DNA of 64,000 nucleotides from Gloeocapsopsis dulcis (GCF_032163395.1 NZ_CP119968.1:4428001-4492000), one strand, 5' to 3'; counted from the stretch's first letter, positions 1 to 10,117 are shown. Program-made: numbers and translations. The notes: generated by a model from the letters alone, not told the origin.

Positions 1-1
1 T

Positions 2-694
2 GAAAAACGGCGCGATCGCACAGGTGGTTATCCTAACGCTTACTATCAGTACTTGCATGAAATTCGCGCTCATCTGTCACAGCATTTTTTAGCTTTAGAT
101 GTTGGTTTGCAGCGATCGCTTGTACGGGTAAAATCACAGGTTGCGGATGTTTTAATTCATCAAGGGCGTTTGGGCGGCATTACACCTGCAACAGGGGTAG
201 AATTTCTCCAGGAAATTGCCCAACAGCTACCGGAATCTTTACCGAAGCTACGGTTAGGATTTCAAATTTTGGCTGAATTTGAGATTTCCTATCGGGGATT
301 GATTCAACATCGGATTCGCAGGCATTTGGATGGGTTAACTCCTGATGAAACAACGCTGCAACTTTCTAAATCGCCCACTGCAAAGGAAATTTTCGCTAAC
401 TTGAAAACACTTCATGCCGAAGCTGTGTACGGTTGCGAGACAGCTTTAGAAGATTTACTGAGTGAACCAAGTTTAGCTGCATTTGCGATTGTTGAAGAGT
501 TTGTCGATCGCATTCTGCGCGCTGAAGGTGCAAAATCAGAGTGGCGGATCTTTTTGGAAGAAGCAAGGGCGCAAGTTTGGCAAACGGAATTTACGGCATT
601 AGGCGATCGCACGCGACTGCGGCGTGAATGGTTGGAAGCGATCGCGCAAGCTACTACAGCGAATCAATCAAATGCTATGCAATTTTTGAATTAG
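2..694 (+). CDS. C-terminal part of an unrecognised helical protein (5' end outside window)
   Basis: The reading frame is open from the first bases of the window, so the gene starts upstream; the first candidate start inside (TTG at 53) is probably internal. About 230 residues are visible. They are rich in Leu, Glu, Arg and Gln and look all-helical, with no signal peptide or membrane segment. I do not recognise the family. The stop at 692-694 lies 11 bp before the ATG of the P-loop GTPase, so the two are very likely co-transcribed. By neighbourhood it may be a partner or large effector subunit of that GTPase; this is inference only. The full upstream sequence would be needed to name it. Confidence 0.75.
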   Translation, partial: EKRRDRTGGYPNAYYQYLHEIRAHLSQHFLALDVGLQRSLVRVKSQVADVLIHQGRLGGITPATGVEFLQEIAQQLPESLPKLRLGFQILAEFEISYRGLIQHRIRRHLDGLTPDETTLQLSKSPTAKEIFANLKTLHAEAVYGCETALEDLLSEPSLAAFAIVEEFVDRILRAEGAKSEWRIFLEEARAQVWQTEFTALGDRTRLRREWLEAIAQATTANQSNAMQFLN

Positions 695-705
695 AGTCAG
701 GGCGG

Positions 706-1686
706 ATGCACGAAATCAAAATTACTATGTTAGGTCCTAGTGGGGTGGGTAAGACAACATTACTCACTGCAATTTATGAGCAGTTTGAAAGCAATATTGG
801 TAAAACGAATTTACAACTTACTCCCGATGAAGAAAGTTCTGCAATTCTCCAAGAAAGATTAGTGGAACTTAAAACTTTACTTAACGATTTTGAAGCAACT
901 GGTGGAATTCAAGGGACAGAGGGCGAACCTGAAGAGTTGCGATCATTTATCTTTGGTTTAGGGCAAAAAGGGCAAAAACCTTCTTTACAATTACATTTTC
1001 AAGATTATCCTGGTGGATATCATGCCGCAAAAGCAACACCAGAAAAAAGGCAATTTGTCAAGAATTTATTGACTGATTGTGTCGCAGTTCTGATTGCTGT
1101 TGACGCGCCTGCGTTGATGGAACAAAACGGCAAATGGCATGAGTTGATTAACCGTCCGCAACAGATGACTGACTTATTTAAAACTGCATATCAAGATTTA
1201 GATTCACCGCGATTAGTGATATTTGCACCAGTAAAATGTGAAAAATATCTCCAAACTGAAGCCTCTGCTAAAGAACTCTTGCAGCGAGTTAAAGAAGGAT
1301 ACAGCCGATTAATTGACTTATTTAATTCAGCTAATTTACTACCTAAAGTTGCTGTAGTCGTTAATCCTGTACAAACAGTAGGCAGTGTTGTTTTTTCCAG
1401 AATAGATACTAATAGTAGCACTCCGCATTTTCGCTTTCGTAAAATTAGCCATAATGCCATCTATAATCCTCAAGATAGCGAACAACCATTACGGTATTTA
1501 CTGCGGTTTATTTTAAAGTTGCATCTCGATGCGCGATCGCGTAGTTGGGGCTTATTTAGTTTTCTCCGCGATTGGCTAGGAAGAGATTATCATCTCAAGC
1601 AAGCTGTCAGTCAATTTGCCAGCGAATGTAAAACAAATAATGGCTTTGCCTTACTGCAAGGAGAAGAACTATTAAAAATCAACTAA
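706..1686 (+). CDS. P-loop GTPase, double-GTPase (DO-GTPase)-like
   Basis: A 326-residue predicted NTPase. The G1/Walker A motif GPSGVGKTT is at residues 10-18. A G3-like DYPGG begins near residue 100, after a beta strand, and APVKCEKY near 174-181 sits where a G4 (N/TKxD-like) motif would be expected, although it is degenerate. The frame is open further upstream to 628, but ATG 706 is preferred because it follows a GGGCGG ribosome-site-like stretch and puts the P-loop next to the N-terminus, as in small GTPases. It follows the preceding gene by 11 bp. The family resembles the double-GTPase domains found in bacterial conflict or signalling loci. GTP specificity is inferred, since G4 is not canonical. 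Confidence 0.75.
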   Translation: MHEIKITMLGPSGVGKTTLLTAIYEQFESNIGKTNLQLTPDEESSAILQERLVELKTLLNDFEATGGIQGTEGEPEELRSFIFGLGQKGQKPSLQLHFQDYPGGYHAAKATPEKRQFVKNLLTDCVAVLIAVDAPALMEQNGKWHELINRPQQMTDLFKTAYQDLDSPRLVIFAPVKCEKYLQTEASAKELLQRVKEGYSRLIDLFNSANLLPKVAVVVNPVQTVGSVVFSRIDTNSSTPHFRFRKISHNAIYNPQDSEQPLRYLLRFILKLHLDARSRSWGLFSFLRDWLGRDYHLKQAVSQFASECKTNNGFALLQGEELLKIN

Positions 1687-1809
1687 AACCTACAATAGCA
1701 CTCCTAAATTGTTTATCAAAAACTCTCCTTTGCTCTTTCTTTGCGACCTTTGCGACCTTTGTGGTTCGTTTCAAAAAAGATTACTATTTATACATCGGAC
1801 TTATGAGCT
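1687..1809. repeat. Intergenic spacer with a CTTTGCGACC-type short tandem repeat
   Basis: The spacer between the GTPase and the membrane-anchored protein contains two direct copies of TTTGCGACC near 1739-1760, followed by TTTGTGG. This low-complexity repeat is common in intergenic DNA of cyanobacteria and other bacteria. No hairpin followed by a T-run is visible, so the downstream gene may still be read through from the GTPase. Confidence 0.5.
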
Positions 1810-2643
1810 ATGAATATTTACGTCCAGAGTCGCGGCGATGCTCCAGATTATGATTATTGCTGGCAGCCGGAAGTCCCCTATATTCTTAAGAAAAGTCGCA
1901 TTCACGAATTGATTCAGAGTGAATCGCCATCAGTTATTTTAGCTCGTTTTGATGGTAATTTACTATTACTTGTTACCAGCTTAGAATCAAGCGAAAGAAA
2001 AGATTTTCAAGGACGCACTATCCGTAATTCTGTTGCTTGGGTAGGTGAAGATACAGAAGAAAATGAAACAAAGTTACGTGCGATCGCATCTTGTGCTTTA
2101 CGCGACGAACTGCGAGAAAATTTAAGAGCAGAAATTGACCATGCTGTAACTCTTGGTGGTGATTACGGGTTTCAAGTGAACTTTGATATGCTAACTCATT
2201 TAGCTATTGAAGAAGTTATTAATGTCTATGATTTTCCGGCTAATTTAGATAAAAAACTTGGTAAGAATTCAAAACAGCAACGCGATGAACTAGCATACGA
2301 ACTTGAACAACATCAATTACCAAGCGACAATGCTCCATTATTAGTTGTTACAGGGATTAAATCTGAATCAACTTTAATTCAAGCTGGAGTTTGGCGAGGA
2401 TTGTCTAATCTTGTGCAAGCGGGAGGTTGGAAAGATCCTTATAAAAAAAGTTACTCGTCCGAGAAAACAATTGCGAACAGTAACCAGAAAAATCAGAAAA
2501 ACAATAACTTAGTTTTACTGATTTTATTACTTGTAGGGATAGCGATCGCTATCCTACTTTTACTTTTAATTGCCGAGACTAACTTACAGTCACAACCAGA
2601 ACTTAAACCAACTTCTCAATATATCTCTTACTGTTACAAATAG
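1810..2643 (+). CDS. Membrane-anchored protein of unknown function beside the GTPase
   Basis: A 277-residue protein. Residues 1 to about 230 form a soluble domain with mixed alpha/beta character. A Lys/Asn/Gln-rich linker follows, then one strongly hydrophobic segment (about residues 234-255, LVLLILLLVGIAIAILLLLL) and a short tail of about 20 residues. There is no N-terminal signal, so the topology is C-tail-anchored with the main domain in the cytoplasm. I do not recognise the soluble domain. It lies 123 bp downstream of the GTPase on the same strand. Its position suggests a membrane partner or effector for the GTPase, but no motif demonstrates an activity. Confidence 0.7.
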   Translation: MNIYVQSRGDAPDYDYCWQPEVPYILKKSRIHELIQSESPSVILARFDGNLLLLVTSLESSERKDFQGRTIRNSVAWVGEDTEENETKLRAIASCALRDELRENLRAEIDHAVTLGGDYGFQVNFDMLTHLAIEEVINVYDFPANLDKKLGKNSKQQRDELAYELEQHQLPSDNAPLLVVTGIKSESTLIQAGVWRGLSNLVQAGGWKDPYKKSYSSEKTIANSNQKNQKNNNLVLLILLLVGIAIAILLLLLIAETNLQSQPELKPTSQYISYCYK

Positions 2644-2678
2644 AGTATAAGAACTAGTCATTATAAAAGGATGAAAAA

Positions 2679-3326
2679 ATGTTATTAGAACTCAAGCGAT
2701 TGAGTGTTCCACCAGGACAGCGTGTATTGTTACATGAAGTAAATTGGCAGGAGTTTGAGCTAATTTTAGATGAATTAGGAGAGCATCGCTCAGCACGAAT
2801 TGCTTATGACAATGGAATATTGGAAATCATGACGCCCTTACCAGAACACGAAGCTGCAAAGGAAATTATTGGAGACTTAGTTAAAGCCTTATTAGAGGAG
2901 TTGGATATTGAGTTTTTAACCCTTGGTTCTACAACATTTAAGAATCAAGTGATGTTTAAAGGTATCGAACCAGATCAATGTTTTTATATTCAAAATGAGC
3001 TAGCAATTCGTGGTAAGAAGCGACTTGATTTAACCGTCGATCCTCCACCTGATTTAGCATTAGAAATTGATATTACTTCTCGGACGCATCCCAGTATTTA
3101 CCAAGCACTTGGGGTTCCTGAACTTTGGGGTTTTGAGCAAGGTAAACTACAAATTAATTTGCTACAAGCTGATAAATATGTTGTATCCACAAACAGTCTT
3201 ATCTTTCCAGAAATACCTCTAGTTGAGGCAATTCCTCAGTATTTAGAGCAAAGTAGAACTGCGGGTAGAAATACGACAATAAAAGCCTTTCGTCAGTGGG
3301 TAAGAAAACTTGCGGGCGATAGCTGA
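2679..3326 (+). CDS. Uma2 family (DUF820) endonuclease-like protein
   Basis: A 215-residue member of the Uma2/DUF820 family, a PD-(D/E)XK-fold group greatly expanded in cyanobacteria. Family features visible are the N-terminal block followed by ARIAYDNGILEIMTPLPEHE, the EPDQCFYIQN strand, and PDLALEIDITSRT followed by the VPELWGF block; the Asp and Glu of these strands are the likely metal ligands. The ATG at 2679 follows AAAGGATGAAAA. The family's biological role is unsettled: many members are annotated as restriction endonuclease-like and are often linked to mobile DNA. This copy looks intact, unlike the one at 14966-15468. Confidence 0.85.
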   Translation: MLLELKRLSVPPGQRVLLHEVNWQEFELILDELGEHRSARIAYDNGILEIMTPLPEHEAAKEIIGDLVKALLEELDIEFLTLGSTTFKNQVMFKGIEPDQCFYIQNELAIRGKKRLDLTVDPPPDLALEIDITSRTHPSIYQALGVPELWGFEQGKLQINLLQADKYVVSTNSLIFPEIPLVEAIPQYLEQSRTAGRNTTIKAFRQWVRKLAGDS

Positions 3327-3362
3327 TAAAATCCCCTCACCACCTGTTCTTTCAGATTGCCC

Positions 3363-4655
3363 CTAAGTTTTCATTGGTGCAGCTAGCACTTTATCAACGC
3401 GATTACCGTCCATATCAACGACCTCAATTCGCATTCCTTGCCATTCAAAATAGTCAGAAGCTATGGGAATGCGACCCAGATGAGTAATCACAAAACCACC
3501 TAAAGTTTGATAACTACCACGGTGTTCTGCGGGCATTTCCTTAATTGCAAAAAGCTCAAAGAATTCATCGATTGATAACATCCCATCCAGCAACCAAGAA
3601 CCATCTTCGCGTTGTACCGCTTGGGGTTCTTCCTGATCGTCGTCGGAAGGAACATCACCGACAATTTCAATCAGAATGTCATTGAGTGTGACTAGCCCTT
3701 GAATCACACCGTATTCATCAACAACAAGGGCAATATGCGTCCCAGTTTGCTTAAACATTTCCAAAACTTTCAACCCACGCGTACTTTCTGGAACAAATAC
3801 TGGCTGACGCAGCGAAACGGTTAAATCTAATGGTTGATTCGACAAGCAACGGGCAAGTAAGTCACTAACAGGCACAATTCCTAAAACGTTATCTAATCCT
3901 CCTTGACATACAGGAAAGCGCGAGTGACCGCCATCAATAATTTTATGGCAATTTACTTCAAGGGAGTCTTCCAAGTCAAGCCAGACAATCTCTGGACGTG
4001 GCGTCATCAAAGCACCTACAGGGCGATCGCCCAGCCGAAAGACACGTTCAACCATATCTTGTTCAGCAACTTCAAAGGTTCCCGCCTCAGTTCCTTGTTC
4101 GATTAAAACTTTAATTTCCTCTTCAGTTACCAACGGTTCAGTCGAGGGACCAATTCCGAGGATGCGTAAGACAAAATCTGTAGAAGCACTCAACAGATAT
4201 ACAGCTGGAGAAACGATCGCCGAAACCATCCGCATGGGCATCGCAATATTAGCAGCAATTCGTTCGGGGTTATTTAATGCTAGGCGCTTCGGCACAAGTT
4301 CACCGATAATCAGTGAAAGATACGTAATGGTCAAAACTACAATAGCTAAGGCGATCGCTTGACTATACGGCGCAAGTACAGGAATTTGCTGGAGATAACT
4401 CGCGAGATTTGTGGCGATCGTCGCACCACCAAAAGCACCTGTAAGAACCCCAATCAGTGTAATTCCCACCTGCACAGTTGATAGAAAGTTATTCGGCGAC
4501 TTGGCAAGCTTTAATGCCACTCGTGCTTTGGCATCACCTTCATTTGCCAATTGTTGCAACCGTGCCTTACGTGATGAGACAACCGCTATTTCTGACATAG
4601 CCAATATGCCATTAGCGACGATCAGCAGAAAAATGATGAGAATTTCAAAGTTCAT
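3363..4655 (-). CDS. Hemolysin/CorC-family membrane protein (DUF21-CBS-CorC_HlyC)
   Basis: A 430-residue member of the DUF21/CBS/CorC_HlyC family (YtfL/TlyC-like), associated with divalent-cation efflux or homeostasis. An N-terminal DUF21 domain has hydrophobic segments at about residues 1-20, 60-80, 95-125 and 135-160. A CBS pair follows at about 200-330 (MTPRPEIVWLDLEDS; LVVDEYGVIQGLVTLNDIL), then an acidic linker and a C-terminal CorC_HlyC domain (DGMLSIDEFFELF; YQTLGGFVITHLGRIP). Length and domain order are typical. The ATG is the first codon of the hydrophobic N-terminus. The old name hemolysin is historical. Confidence 0.9.
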   Translation of the reverse strand: MNFEILIIFLLIVANGILAMSEIAVVSSRKARLQQLANEGDAKARVALKLAKSPNNFLSTVQVGITLIGVLTGAFGGATIATNLASYLQQIPVLAPYSQAIALAIVVLTITYLSLIIGELVPKRLALNNPERIAANIAMPMRMVSAIVSPAVYLLSASTDFVLRILGIGPSTEPLVTEEEIKVLIEQGTEAGTFEVAEQDMVERVFRLGDRPVGALMTPRPEIVWLDLEDSLEVNCHKIIDGGHSRFPVCQGGLDNVLGIVPVSDLLARCLSNQPLDLTVSLRQPVFVPESTRGLKVLEMFKQTGTHIALVVDEYGVIQGLVTLNDILIEIVGDVPSDDDQEEPQAVQREDGSWLLDGMLSIDEFFELFAIKEMPAEHRGSYQTLGGFVITHLGRIPIASDYFEWQGMRIEVVDMDGNRVDKVLAAPMKT

Positions 4656-4997
4656 GGAGGAGATTAGAGGGGCGAGGGGCGTTAGCGTTCACGAAGTGTA
4701 GCGTTCACGAAGTGTAGCGAAGCGTCTAGCGTTTAGCGGGACGAAGTCCGGGGCGAGTGAGTAAGATGAGTAAGAAATATCATTATTATCTCTGAGTTAC
4801 TAGGTCGTGGGAACAGGACACAGCTATCCAATACGTGTAATGAATTCTGTTTAATTACTTATAATCTTATTTTCTTGTTAGTAGGGGAATCCAACCCTTA
4901 ATAACTAAATTCCATCGCGCCAGGGACTCTAAAATAGTCAAGGAACCTATTTTCAGTATCTTGTTAGGCAGAAGACATCAATAAGACAGCGGAAGCT
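4656..4997. repeat. Intergenic region with a 16-bp perfect tandem repeat
   Basis: This is the divergent spacer between the CorC-like gene and mfd. AGCGTTCACGAAGTGT occurs twice back to back (4684-4699 and 4700-4715), followed by related AGCGAAGCG/TAGCG words to about 4740. It resembles the short repeats scattered through cyanobacterial intergenic DNA. It presumably also holds the promoters of both flanking genes, but I cannot define them. Confidence 0.6.
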
Positions 4998-7900
4998 ATG
5001 GCATTTTTTTCCATTGTTCGTGCTTTGGGGCGATCGCCGCTCACAACAGAAATTTTAGCTAAACTTGATCGGCAGCGCGTCTGTCGTTTAAACGGCATTC
5101 CTCGCCTTCCTAAAGGATTGGTGGCTTCAGCTTTGGCACAAGAGGCACAATCGCATCTTTTGGTTGTGTGTTCCACCCTCGAAGAAGCCGGACGCTGGAC
5201 AGCACAGCTTGAAGCAATGGGCTGGCAAACAACGCATTTTTATCCAACTTCTGAAGCTTCTCCCTACGAACCGTTTGACCCTGAAACAGAAATGACATGG
5301 GGACAAATGCAGGTTTTGGCAGATTTGGTTAGAGGTAATGGGTCATCGGTAACAGGTAATGGGCAAGAACGACATTTCCCAATTCCCAATTCCCAATTCC
5401 CAAACATGGCAATTGTCGCAACTCAAGCGGCATTACAACCACACTTACCACCCTTGGAGGCGTTTCAGCCATATTGCTTGAATATTACCCAGGGGATGGA
5501 GTTAGATTTAGATGCTTTTGGTGACAAGCTAGTACAGTTGGGTTACGAACGAGTACCGCTGGTAGAAACTGAAGGACAATGGAGTCGGCGCGGGGATATC
5601 GTCGATGTCTTTCCTGTGGCTTCGGAGTTACCAGTACGCTTAGAGTGGTTCGGGGATGAAATTGAGCAAATTCGCGAGTTTGACCCTGCAACCCAGCGAT
5701 CGCGCAGTACTAATGGTAGCGCTTTGGACAAAATCGATTCACTGGTACTCACTCCGACGACTTTTGCGCCAATTATCATCTCCTCACTTGCTGACAAGAA
5801 GCAACAAGTCAAAACCTACTTATCACCAGAAGAACAAGAACAACTTGAGACAAATCAAACTTTAGAAGGTAGCCGTCGCTTCTTAGGTTTAGCCTTCGAT
5901 CAACCCGCGTCTTTACTTGACTACTTACCCGAAAACACACTGATTGCGATTGATGAAATTGAACAATGTCAAGCCCATAGCGATCGCTGGGTAGAAAACG
6001 CCGAGGAACAGCACGCCGCACTCAGTAATATACCACGTATCCATCGCGCTTTTGAGGACTCCTTAGCAACCGCCAGCAATTTCCGCCAACTACATCTATC
6101 CGAACTTGTCCTAGAAACAGAACCCTTACCCCTCACCCCTCAACGCCACTTGCTACAAGTCGGCGAAGCCGCCCAACGCAGTGGCTCCTCCTCATCTCTC
6201 AATTTAGCGAGTCGTTCTGTACCAGTGACGCCGCATCAATTTGGCAAGATTGCGGAAACGATTCGCACTGAACGCGATCGCGGTTTTTCGGTATGGTTAG
6301 TTTCGGCGCAACCTTCGCGTTCCGTTTCCCTATTACAAGAACACGATTGTCCTGCACAATTCATTCCCAATCCCCGCGACTTTCAAGCGATTGATAAGCT
6401 GCAAATATCACACACGCCGGTAGCTTTAAAGTATTCGGGTTTAGCAGAACTTGAAGGATTTATTTTACCAACGTTCCGCCTTGCAGTCGTTACAGATCGC
6501 GAGTTTTTCGGTCAGCATACCCTGGCAACACCAAGTTATGTTCGCAAGCGCCGTCAAGCTGCATCGAAGCAAGTTGATTTAAATAAACTGCGTCCTGGCG
6601 ATTATGTTGTCCATCGCAACCACGGTGTCGGGAAGTTTCTCAAACTTGAAAGCTTAATGCTTAATAAAGAAACCCGCGAATATATCGTAATTCAGTATGC
6701 TGATGGCTTGTTACGAGTCGCCGCCGATCAACTCGGATCGTTATCGCGATTTCGCAGCACAACTACGTCGCCCCCAGAATTAAACAAGATGACGGGGAAA
6801 GCCTGGGCAAATACTAAAAACCGCGTTCGCAAAGCAATTAAGAAATTAGCAGTCGATTTGCTCAAACTATACGCCGCGCGATCGCAACAACAGGGCTGTA
6901 CCTATCCCCCCGATCAACCTTGGCAAGAAGAATTAGAAGACTCATTTCCCTATCAACCTACAACGGATCAGCTCAAGGCGGTACAAGACGTTAAACGTGA
7001 TATGGAAAGCGATCGCCCAATGGATCGACTTGTCTGTGGTGATGTCGGTTTCGGGAAAACTGAAGTTGCCATCCGCGCCATATTTAAAGCTGTCACTGCG
7101 GGTAAACAAGTTGCCCTCCTTGCCCCTACTACTATCCTCACACAGCAGCATTACCACACGCTCAAGGAACGTTTTGCACCCTACCCAATCCAAGTAGGTT
7201 TACTCAACCGCTTCCGCAGTGCCGAAGAACGTCGCGATATTCAACGCCGCCTAACAACCGGAGAATTAGATGTCGTTGTCGGGACACATCAGCTACTGGG
7301 TAAAGGCGTGAACTTCCGCGATTTAGGTTTGCTAGTCGTAGACGAAGAACAACGCTTTGGCGTGAATCAAAAGGAGAAAATCAAATCCCTTAAAACGCAA
7401 GTCGATGTTTTAACTCTCAGTGCAACTCCCATCCCCCGCACGTTGTATATGTCGCTGTCAGGAATTCGGGAGATGAGTTTGATTACGACACCACCCCCAA
7501 CTCGTCGCCCAATTAAGACGCATTTAGCCCCGTATGATTCTGAATCTGTTCGTAGTGCGATTCGCCAAGAACTCGATCGCGGCGGACAGGTGTTTTATGT
7601 TGTCCCGCGTGTTGATGGTATTGAAGAAACTGCGGCAAACCTACGCGAAATGATTCCAGGAGGAAGAATTGCGATCGCCCACGGGCAAATGGATGAAGGC
7701 GAACTGGAATCGACAATGCTAACTTTTAGTAACGGTGACGCAGATATTTTGGTATGTACCACAATTATTGAATCGGGATTGGATATTCCTAGAGTCAACA
7801 CGATTTTGATCGAAGATGCACACCGTTTTGGATTATCGCAACTATATCAGCTACGCGGTCGTGTTGGTCGTGCAGGAATTCAAGCCCATGCCTGGTTATT

Positions 7901-8603
7901 TTACCCCAAGCAACGCGTCTTATCTGATGCGGCACGGCAACGTTTACGCGCGATTCAAGAATTTACGCAACTCGGTTCGGGATATCAACTTGCAATGCGC
8001 GATCTAGAAATTCGCGGTGTGGGTAATTTACTCGGTGCTGAACAATCCGGTCAAATGGATACGATCGGTTTTGATTTGTATATGGAAATGTTAGAAGAGG
8101 CAATACGCGAAATTCGCGGACAAGAAATTCCCAGTGTTGATGATACGCAAATTGACCTCAACCTCACTGCATTTATCTCCACTGACTATATTCTAGATAT
8201 GGATCAAAAGATGAGTGCATATCGCGCTGTCGCCGCAGCAAAAACGAAAGAAGAATTAACACAAATTGCGGCTGAGTGGAGCGATCGCTACGGTACTATC
8301 CCGAGTGGTGCAAATCAATTACTGCGCGTGATGGAACTCAAACAAATCGCCAAATCTTTAGGATTCAGTCGGATTAAAGCTGAAGGTAAACAGCACATTA
8401 TCCTCGAAACCCCGATGGAAGAACCCGCGTGGAATCTACTTGCAGCAAATTTACCTGAACACTTGCGATCGCGTTTTATCTATTCGCCTGGTAAAGTTAC
8501 CGTACGCGGTTTAGGTGTTCTTAGCGCGACTCAACAACTCGAAAACCTGATTGATTTCTTAAGTAAAATGCAAGGCGTACTTCCCGAACCTGTACTGACA
8601 TAA
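4998..8603 (+). CDS. mfd: Transcription-repair coupling factor Mfd
   Basis: A 1201-residue SF2 translocase that removes RNA polymerase stalled at DNA lesions and recruits UvrA. The N-terminal UvrB-like part includes [11 protein letters not shown]. The RNA-polymerase-interacting domain starts near residue 530 ([17 protein letters not shown]). The RecG-like motor shows Walker [10 protein letters not shown], Walker [20 protein letters not shown] and the motif VI region [12 protein letters not shown]; the TRCF C-terminal domain follows. A non-conserved stretch at about residues 112-137 is encoded by short tandem repeats (5335-5405) that look like intergenic repeat DNA read in frame. The rest of the protein looks intact. 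Confidence 0.97.
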   Translation: MAFFSIVRALGRSPLTTEILAKLDRQRVCRLNGIPRLPKGLVASALAQEAQSHLLVVCSTLEEAGRWTAQLEAMGWQTTHFYPTSEASPYEPFDPETEMTWGQMQVLADLVRGNGSSVTGNGQERHFPIPNSQFPNMAIVATQAALQPHLPPLEAFQPYCLNITQGMELDLDAFGDKLVQLGYERVPLVETEGQWSRRGDIVDVFPVASELPVRLEWFGDEIEQIREFDPATQRSRSTNGSALDKIDSLVLTPTTFAPIIISSLADKKQQVKTYLSPEEQEQLETNQTLEGSRRFLGLAFDQPASLLDYLPENTLIAIDEIEQCQAHSDRWVENAEEQHAALSNIPRIHRAFEDSLATASNFRQLHLSELVLETEPLPLTPQRHLLQVGEAAQRSGSSSSLNLASRSVPVTPHQFGKIAETIRTERDRGFSVWLVSAQPSRSVSLLQEHDCPAQFIPNPRDFQAIDKLQISHTPVALKYSGLAELEGFILPTFRLAVVTDREFFGQHTLATPSYVRKRRQAASKQVDLNKLRPGDYVVHRNHGVGKFLKLESLMLNKETREYIVIQYADGLLRVAADQLGSLSRFRSTTTSPPELNKMTGKAWANTKNRVRKAIKKLAVDLLKLYAARSQQQGCTYPPDQPWQEELEDSFPYQPTTDQLKAVQDVKRDMESDRPMDRLVCGDVGFGKTEVAIRAIFKAVTAGKQVALLAPTTILTQQHYHTLKERFAPYPIQVGLLNRFRSAEERRDIQRRLTTGELDVVVGTHQLLGKGVNFRDLGLLVVDEEQRFGVNQKEKIKSLKTQVDVLTLSATPIPRTLYMSLSGIREMSLITTPPPTRRPIKTHLAPYDSESVRSAIRQELDRGGQVFYVVPRVDGIEETAANLREMIPGGRIAIAHGQMDEGELESTMLTFSNGDADILVCTTIIESGLDIPRVNTILIEDAHRFGLSQLYQLRGRVGRAGIQAHAWLFYPKQRVLSDAARQRLRAIQEFTQLGSGYQLAMRDLEIRGVGNLLGAEQSGQMDTIGFDLYMEMLEEAIREIRGQEIPSVDDTQIDLNLTAFISTDYILDMDQKMSAYRAVAAAKTKEELTQIAAEWSDRYGTIPSGANQLLRVMELKQIAKSLGFSRIKAEGKQHIILETPMEEPAWNLLAANLPEHLRSRFIYSPGKVTVRGLGVLSATQQLENLIDFLSKMQGVLPEPVLT

Positions 8604-8621
8604 ATCAACCATCTGTTTCTC

Positions 8622-8852
8622 CTACTTAGTAGGAGTAGCCTCAAGGCGTTCTGCCAGCCAAAGCTTGATGATAGCCTCACGCTGAATGCCTAACCGCTGA
8701 GCCTCTTTATCAAGTGCGGCTACCATCCATTGCGGAAAGCTAATTTCAATCGGTTGAAGTTCTAGCCCAGGGCGTTTTAGGGTAGAAATATCGAAATATT
8801 CCAGAATGTCTTCCCCTTCATCAAATTTACGATCTAGATCTTCAGCGTTCAT
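8622..8852 (-). CDS. brnA: BrnA-type antitoxin
   Basis: A 76-residue protein starting MNAEDLDRKFDEGEDI. Its central part has the form seen in ribbon-helix-helix BrnA antitoxins (EISFPQWMVAALDKEAQRLG, then IQREAIIKLWLAERLE). The frame is open upstream to 8957, but that part overlaps the toxin gene out of phase, and ATG 8852 is the conventional start. It overlaps the 3' end of the toxin gene by 11 bp, the usual toxin-then-antitoxin arrangement with translational coupling. Such antitoxins bind the toxin and repress their own operon. Confidence 0.85.
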   Translation of the reverse strand: MNAEDLDRKFDEGEDILEYFDISTLKRPGLELQPIEISFPQWMVAALDKEAQRLGIQREAIIKLWLAERLEATPTK

Positions 8853-9105
8853 AAAGCAACACCTCATTTTCACGAGAACGACGTACAGAAATAATGCGAA
8901 TGTTCGTACCCCGATAGGTGACAATTGCAGACCAGTGCTTTTCCTGAATTTTACCAATAACTAAGAAACGTGGTTCCACTGTTGATGTAGCTTGCAACTC
9001 CACCCGATATTGGTCACTCCAAAGCAAATTGGCTGTTTCAAAGTCAATACCATGTTTGGCTAAATTGCCTTGACTCTTTTTGGGATCGTACTCAAACTGC
9101 ACCAT
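8842..9105 (-). CDS. brnT: BrnT family ribonuclease toxin
   Basis: An 87-residue protein with the BrnT signature: FEYDPKKSQGNLAKHGIDFE at the N-terminus, then FLVIGKIQEKHWSAIVTYRG and IRIISVRRSRENE at the C-terminus. BrnT toxins are RelE-fold ribonucleases that arrest translation and are neutralised by BrnA. The toxin comes first and its stop overlaps the brnA start by 11 bp. The length is typical and no damage is visible, so the system is probably functional. Confidence 0.88.
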   Translation of the reverse strand: MVQFEYDPKKSQGNLAKHGIDFETANLLWSDQYRVELQATSTVEPRFLVIGKIQEKHWSAIVTYRGTNIRIISVRRSRENEVLLYER

Positions 9106-9404
9106 TAAGACTTGCTAGTCACCTTGCATGACACGATAGTACGAGTTTAGCAAGCTTAGAGTACGCTGCTAGGAAAACCGAGTCCTGGTGTTTACCGCTT
9201 TTATATATATCTGCTCGTTTTGTCCGGCTGAGGGCGGTGTTACCGTTTCAGGGTAGACCGCAGACAAGCAATTTCTCTACCTAATGTTGCTGCAATTAAG
9301 AATATTGCCAATAAACGGTATTCGTTGGTGTGTGAGGCTGGAGTTTATGTATGTGGATAACCTCTTAGTACTTAAATACTCTAATAGTGAAGGATAAAAG
9401 TGAC

Positions 9405-10097
9405 ATGGTTAGATTTACCAGACAAAATTTTCTCAAGGTTTTCATGACTGCCTTTTCGGGTTTCTTCCTGTTTCTCGGTAGTGGATATGTTCAGAAAACC
9501 GTTTCTGCACAACAAGCTATCACACCATCTACAGGAAAAGTTGGTTTGGTTGGAATTGCGATCAAACAGGAAGAAAATACTGGAAGGCTCATAGTAGAGA
9601 CTGTATTTCCAAACTCTCCTGCTGCTGCCGCTGGAGTTTCAGAAGGTGATATAATTGTGGCGATTAACAATGTACCTACTCAGAGAATGACTCCGGAGGA
9701 AGCAGGATCGCTACTTCGTGGACATCCTAATACGCCAGTTACTTTGGCTATGGAACGAGCAGGTACACAGCAAGCGTATAAAATTAGCCCCAATCGAGAA
9801 CTGGTTTCTGGAGAAGTTGCTCTTTTTGGAGTTTCAATTCGACAGGAGGAAGGTACTGGAAGCCTTATAGTGGAAACTGTGTTTCCGAACTCTCCTGCTG
9901 CTGGGGTCGGGGTTTCAAGAGGCGATATCATTGAAGCTATTAATGGTCAGTCTACTAAAGGAATGAGTCCAGAGAGAGCAGGAGAACTGCTACGTGGTCA
10001 GCCAGACACTGAAGTTGCTTTACGTCTACGACAACCAACCTCACGGCGAGTTCTTGAGGTAGAGACGAGGCGGGCAATTCTGAATTTGAATGAATAA
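9405..10097 (+). CDS. Exported protein with two tandem PDZ domains
   Basis: A 230-residue protein. The open frame begins at GTG 9387, but ATG 9405 is preferred because AAGGATAAAAGTGAC precedes it and it gives a clean signal peptide (MVRFTRQNF, hydrophobic stretch, predicted cleavage after TVSA near residue 35). The mature part is an internal duplication: two PDZ domains at about 45-115 and 125-200 share VETVFPNSPAA, GDII-AIN and GELLRG-P blocks. There is no protease domain and no catalytic triad, so it is a periplasmic or lumenal scaffold or substrate-binding module rather than a Deg/Ctp protease. Neighbours do not point to a partner. Confidence 0.85.
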   Translation: MVRFTRQNFLKVFMTAFSGFFLFLGSGYVQKTVSAQQAITPSTGKVGLVGIAIKQEENTGRLIVETVFPNSPAAAAGVSEGDIIVAINNVPTQRMTPEEAGSLLRGHPNTPVTLAMERAGTQQAYKISPNRELVSGEVALFGVSIRQEEGTGSLIVETVFPNSPAAGVGVSRGDIIEAINGQSTKGMSPERAGELLRGQPDTEVALRLRQPTSRRVLEVETRRAILNLNE

Positions 10098-10117
10098 TGA
10101 TTGAATTTGCTATTTGT

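Noticed and set aside
5543-5812. Several long minus-strand frames inside mfd
   Set aside because: They are shadows of the conserved mfd coding sequence; no independent start signals or domains.
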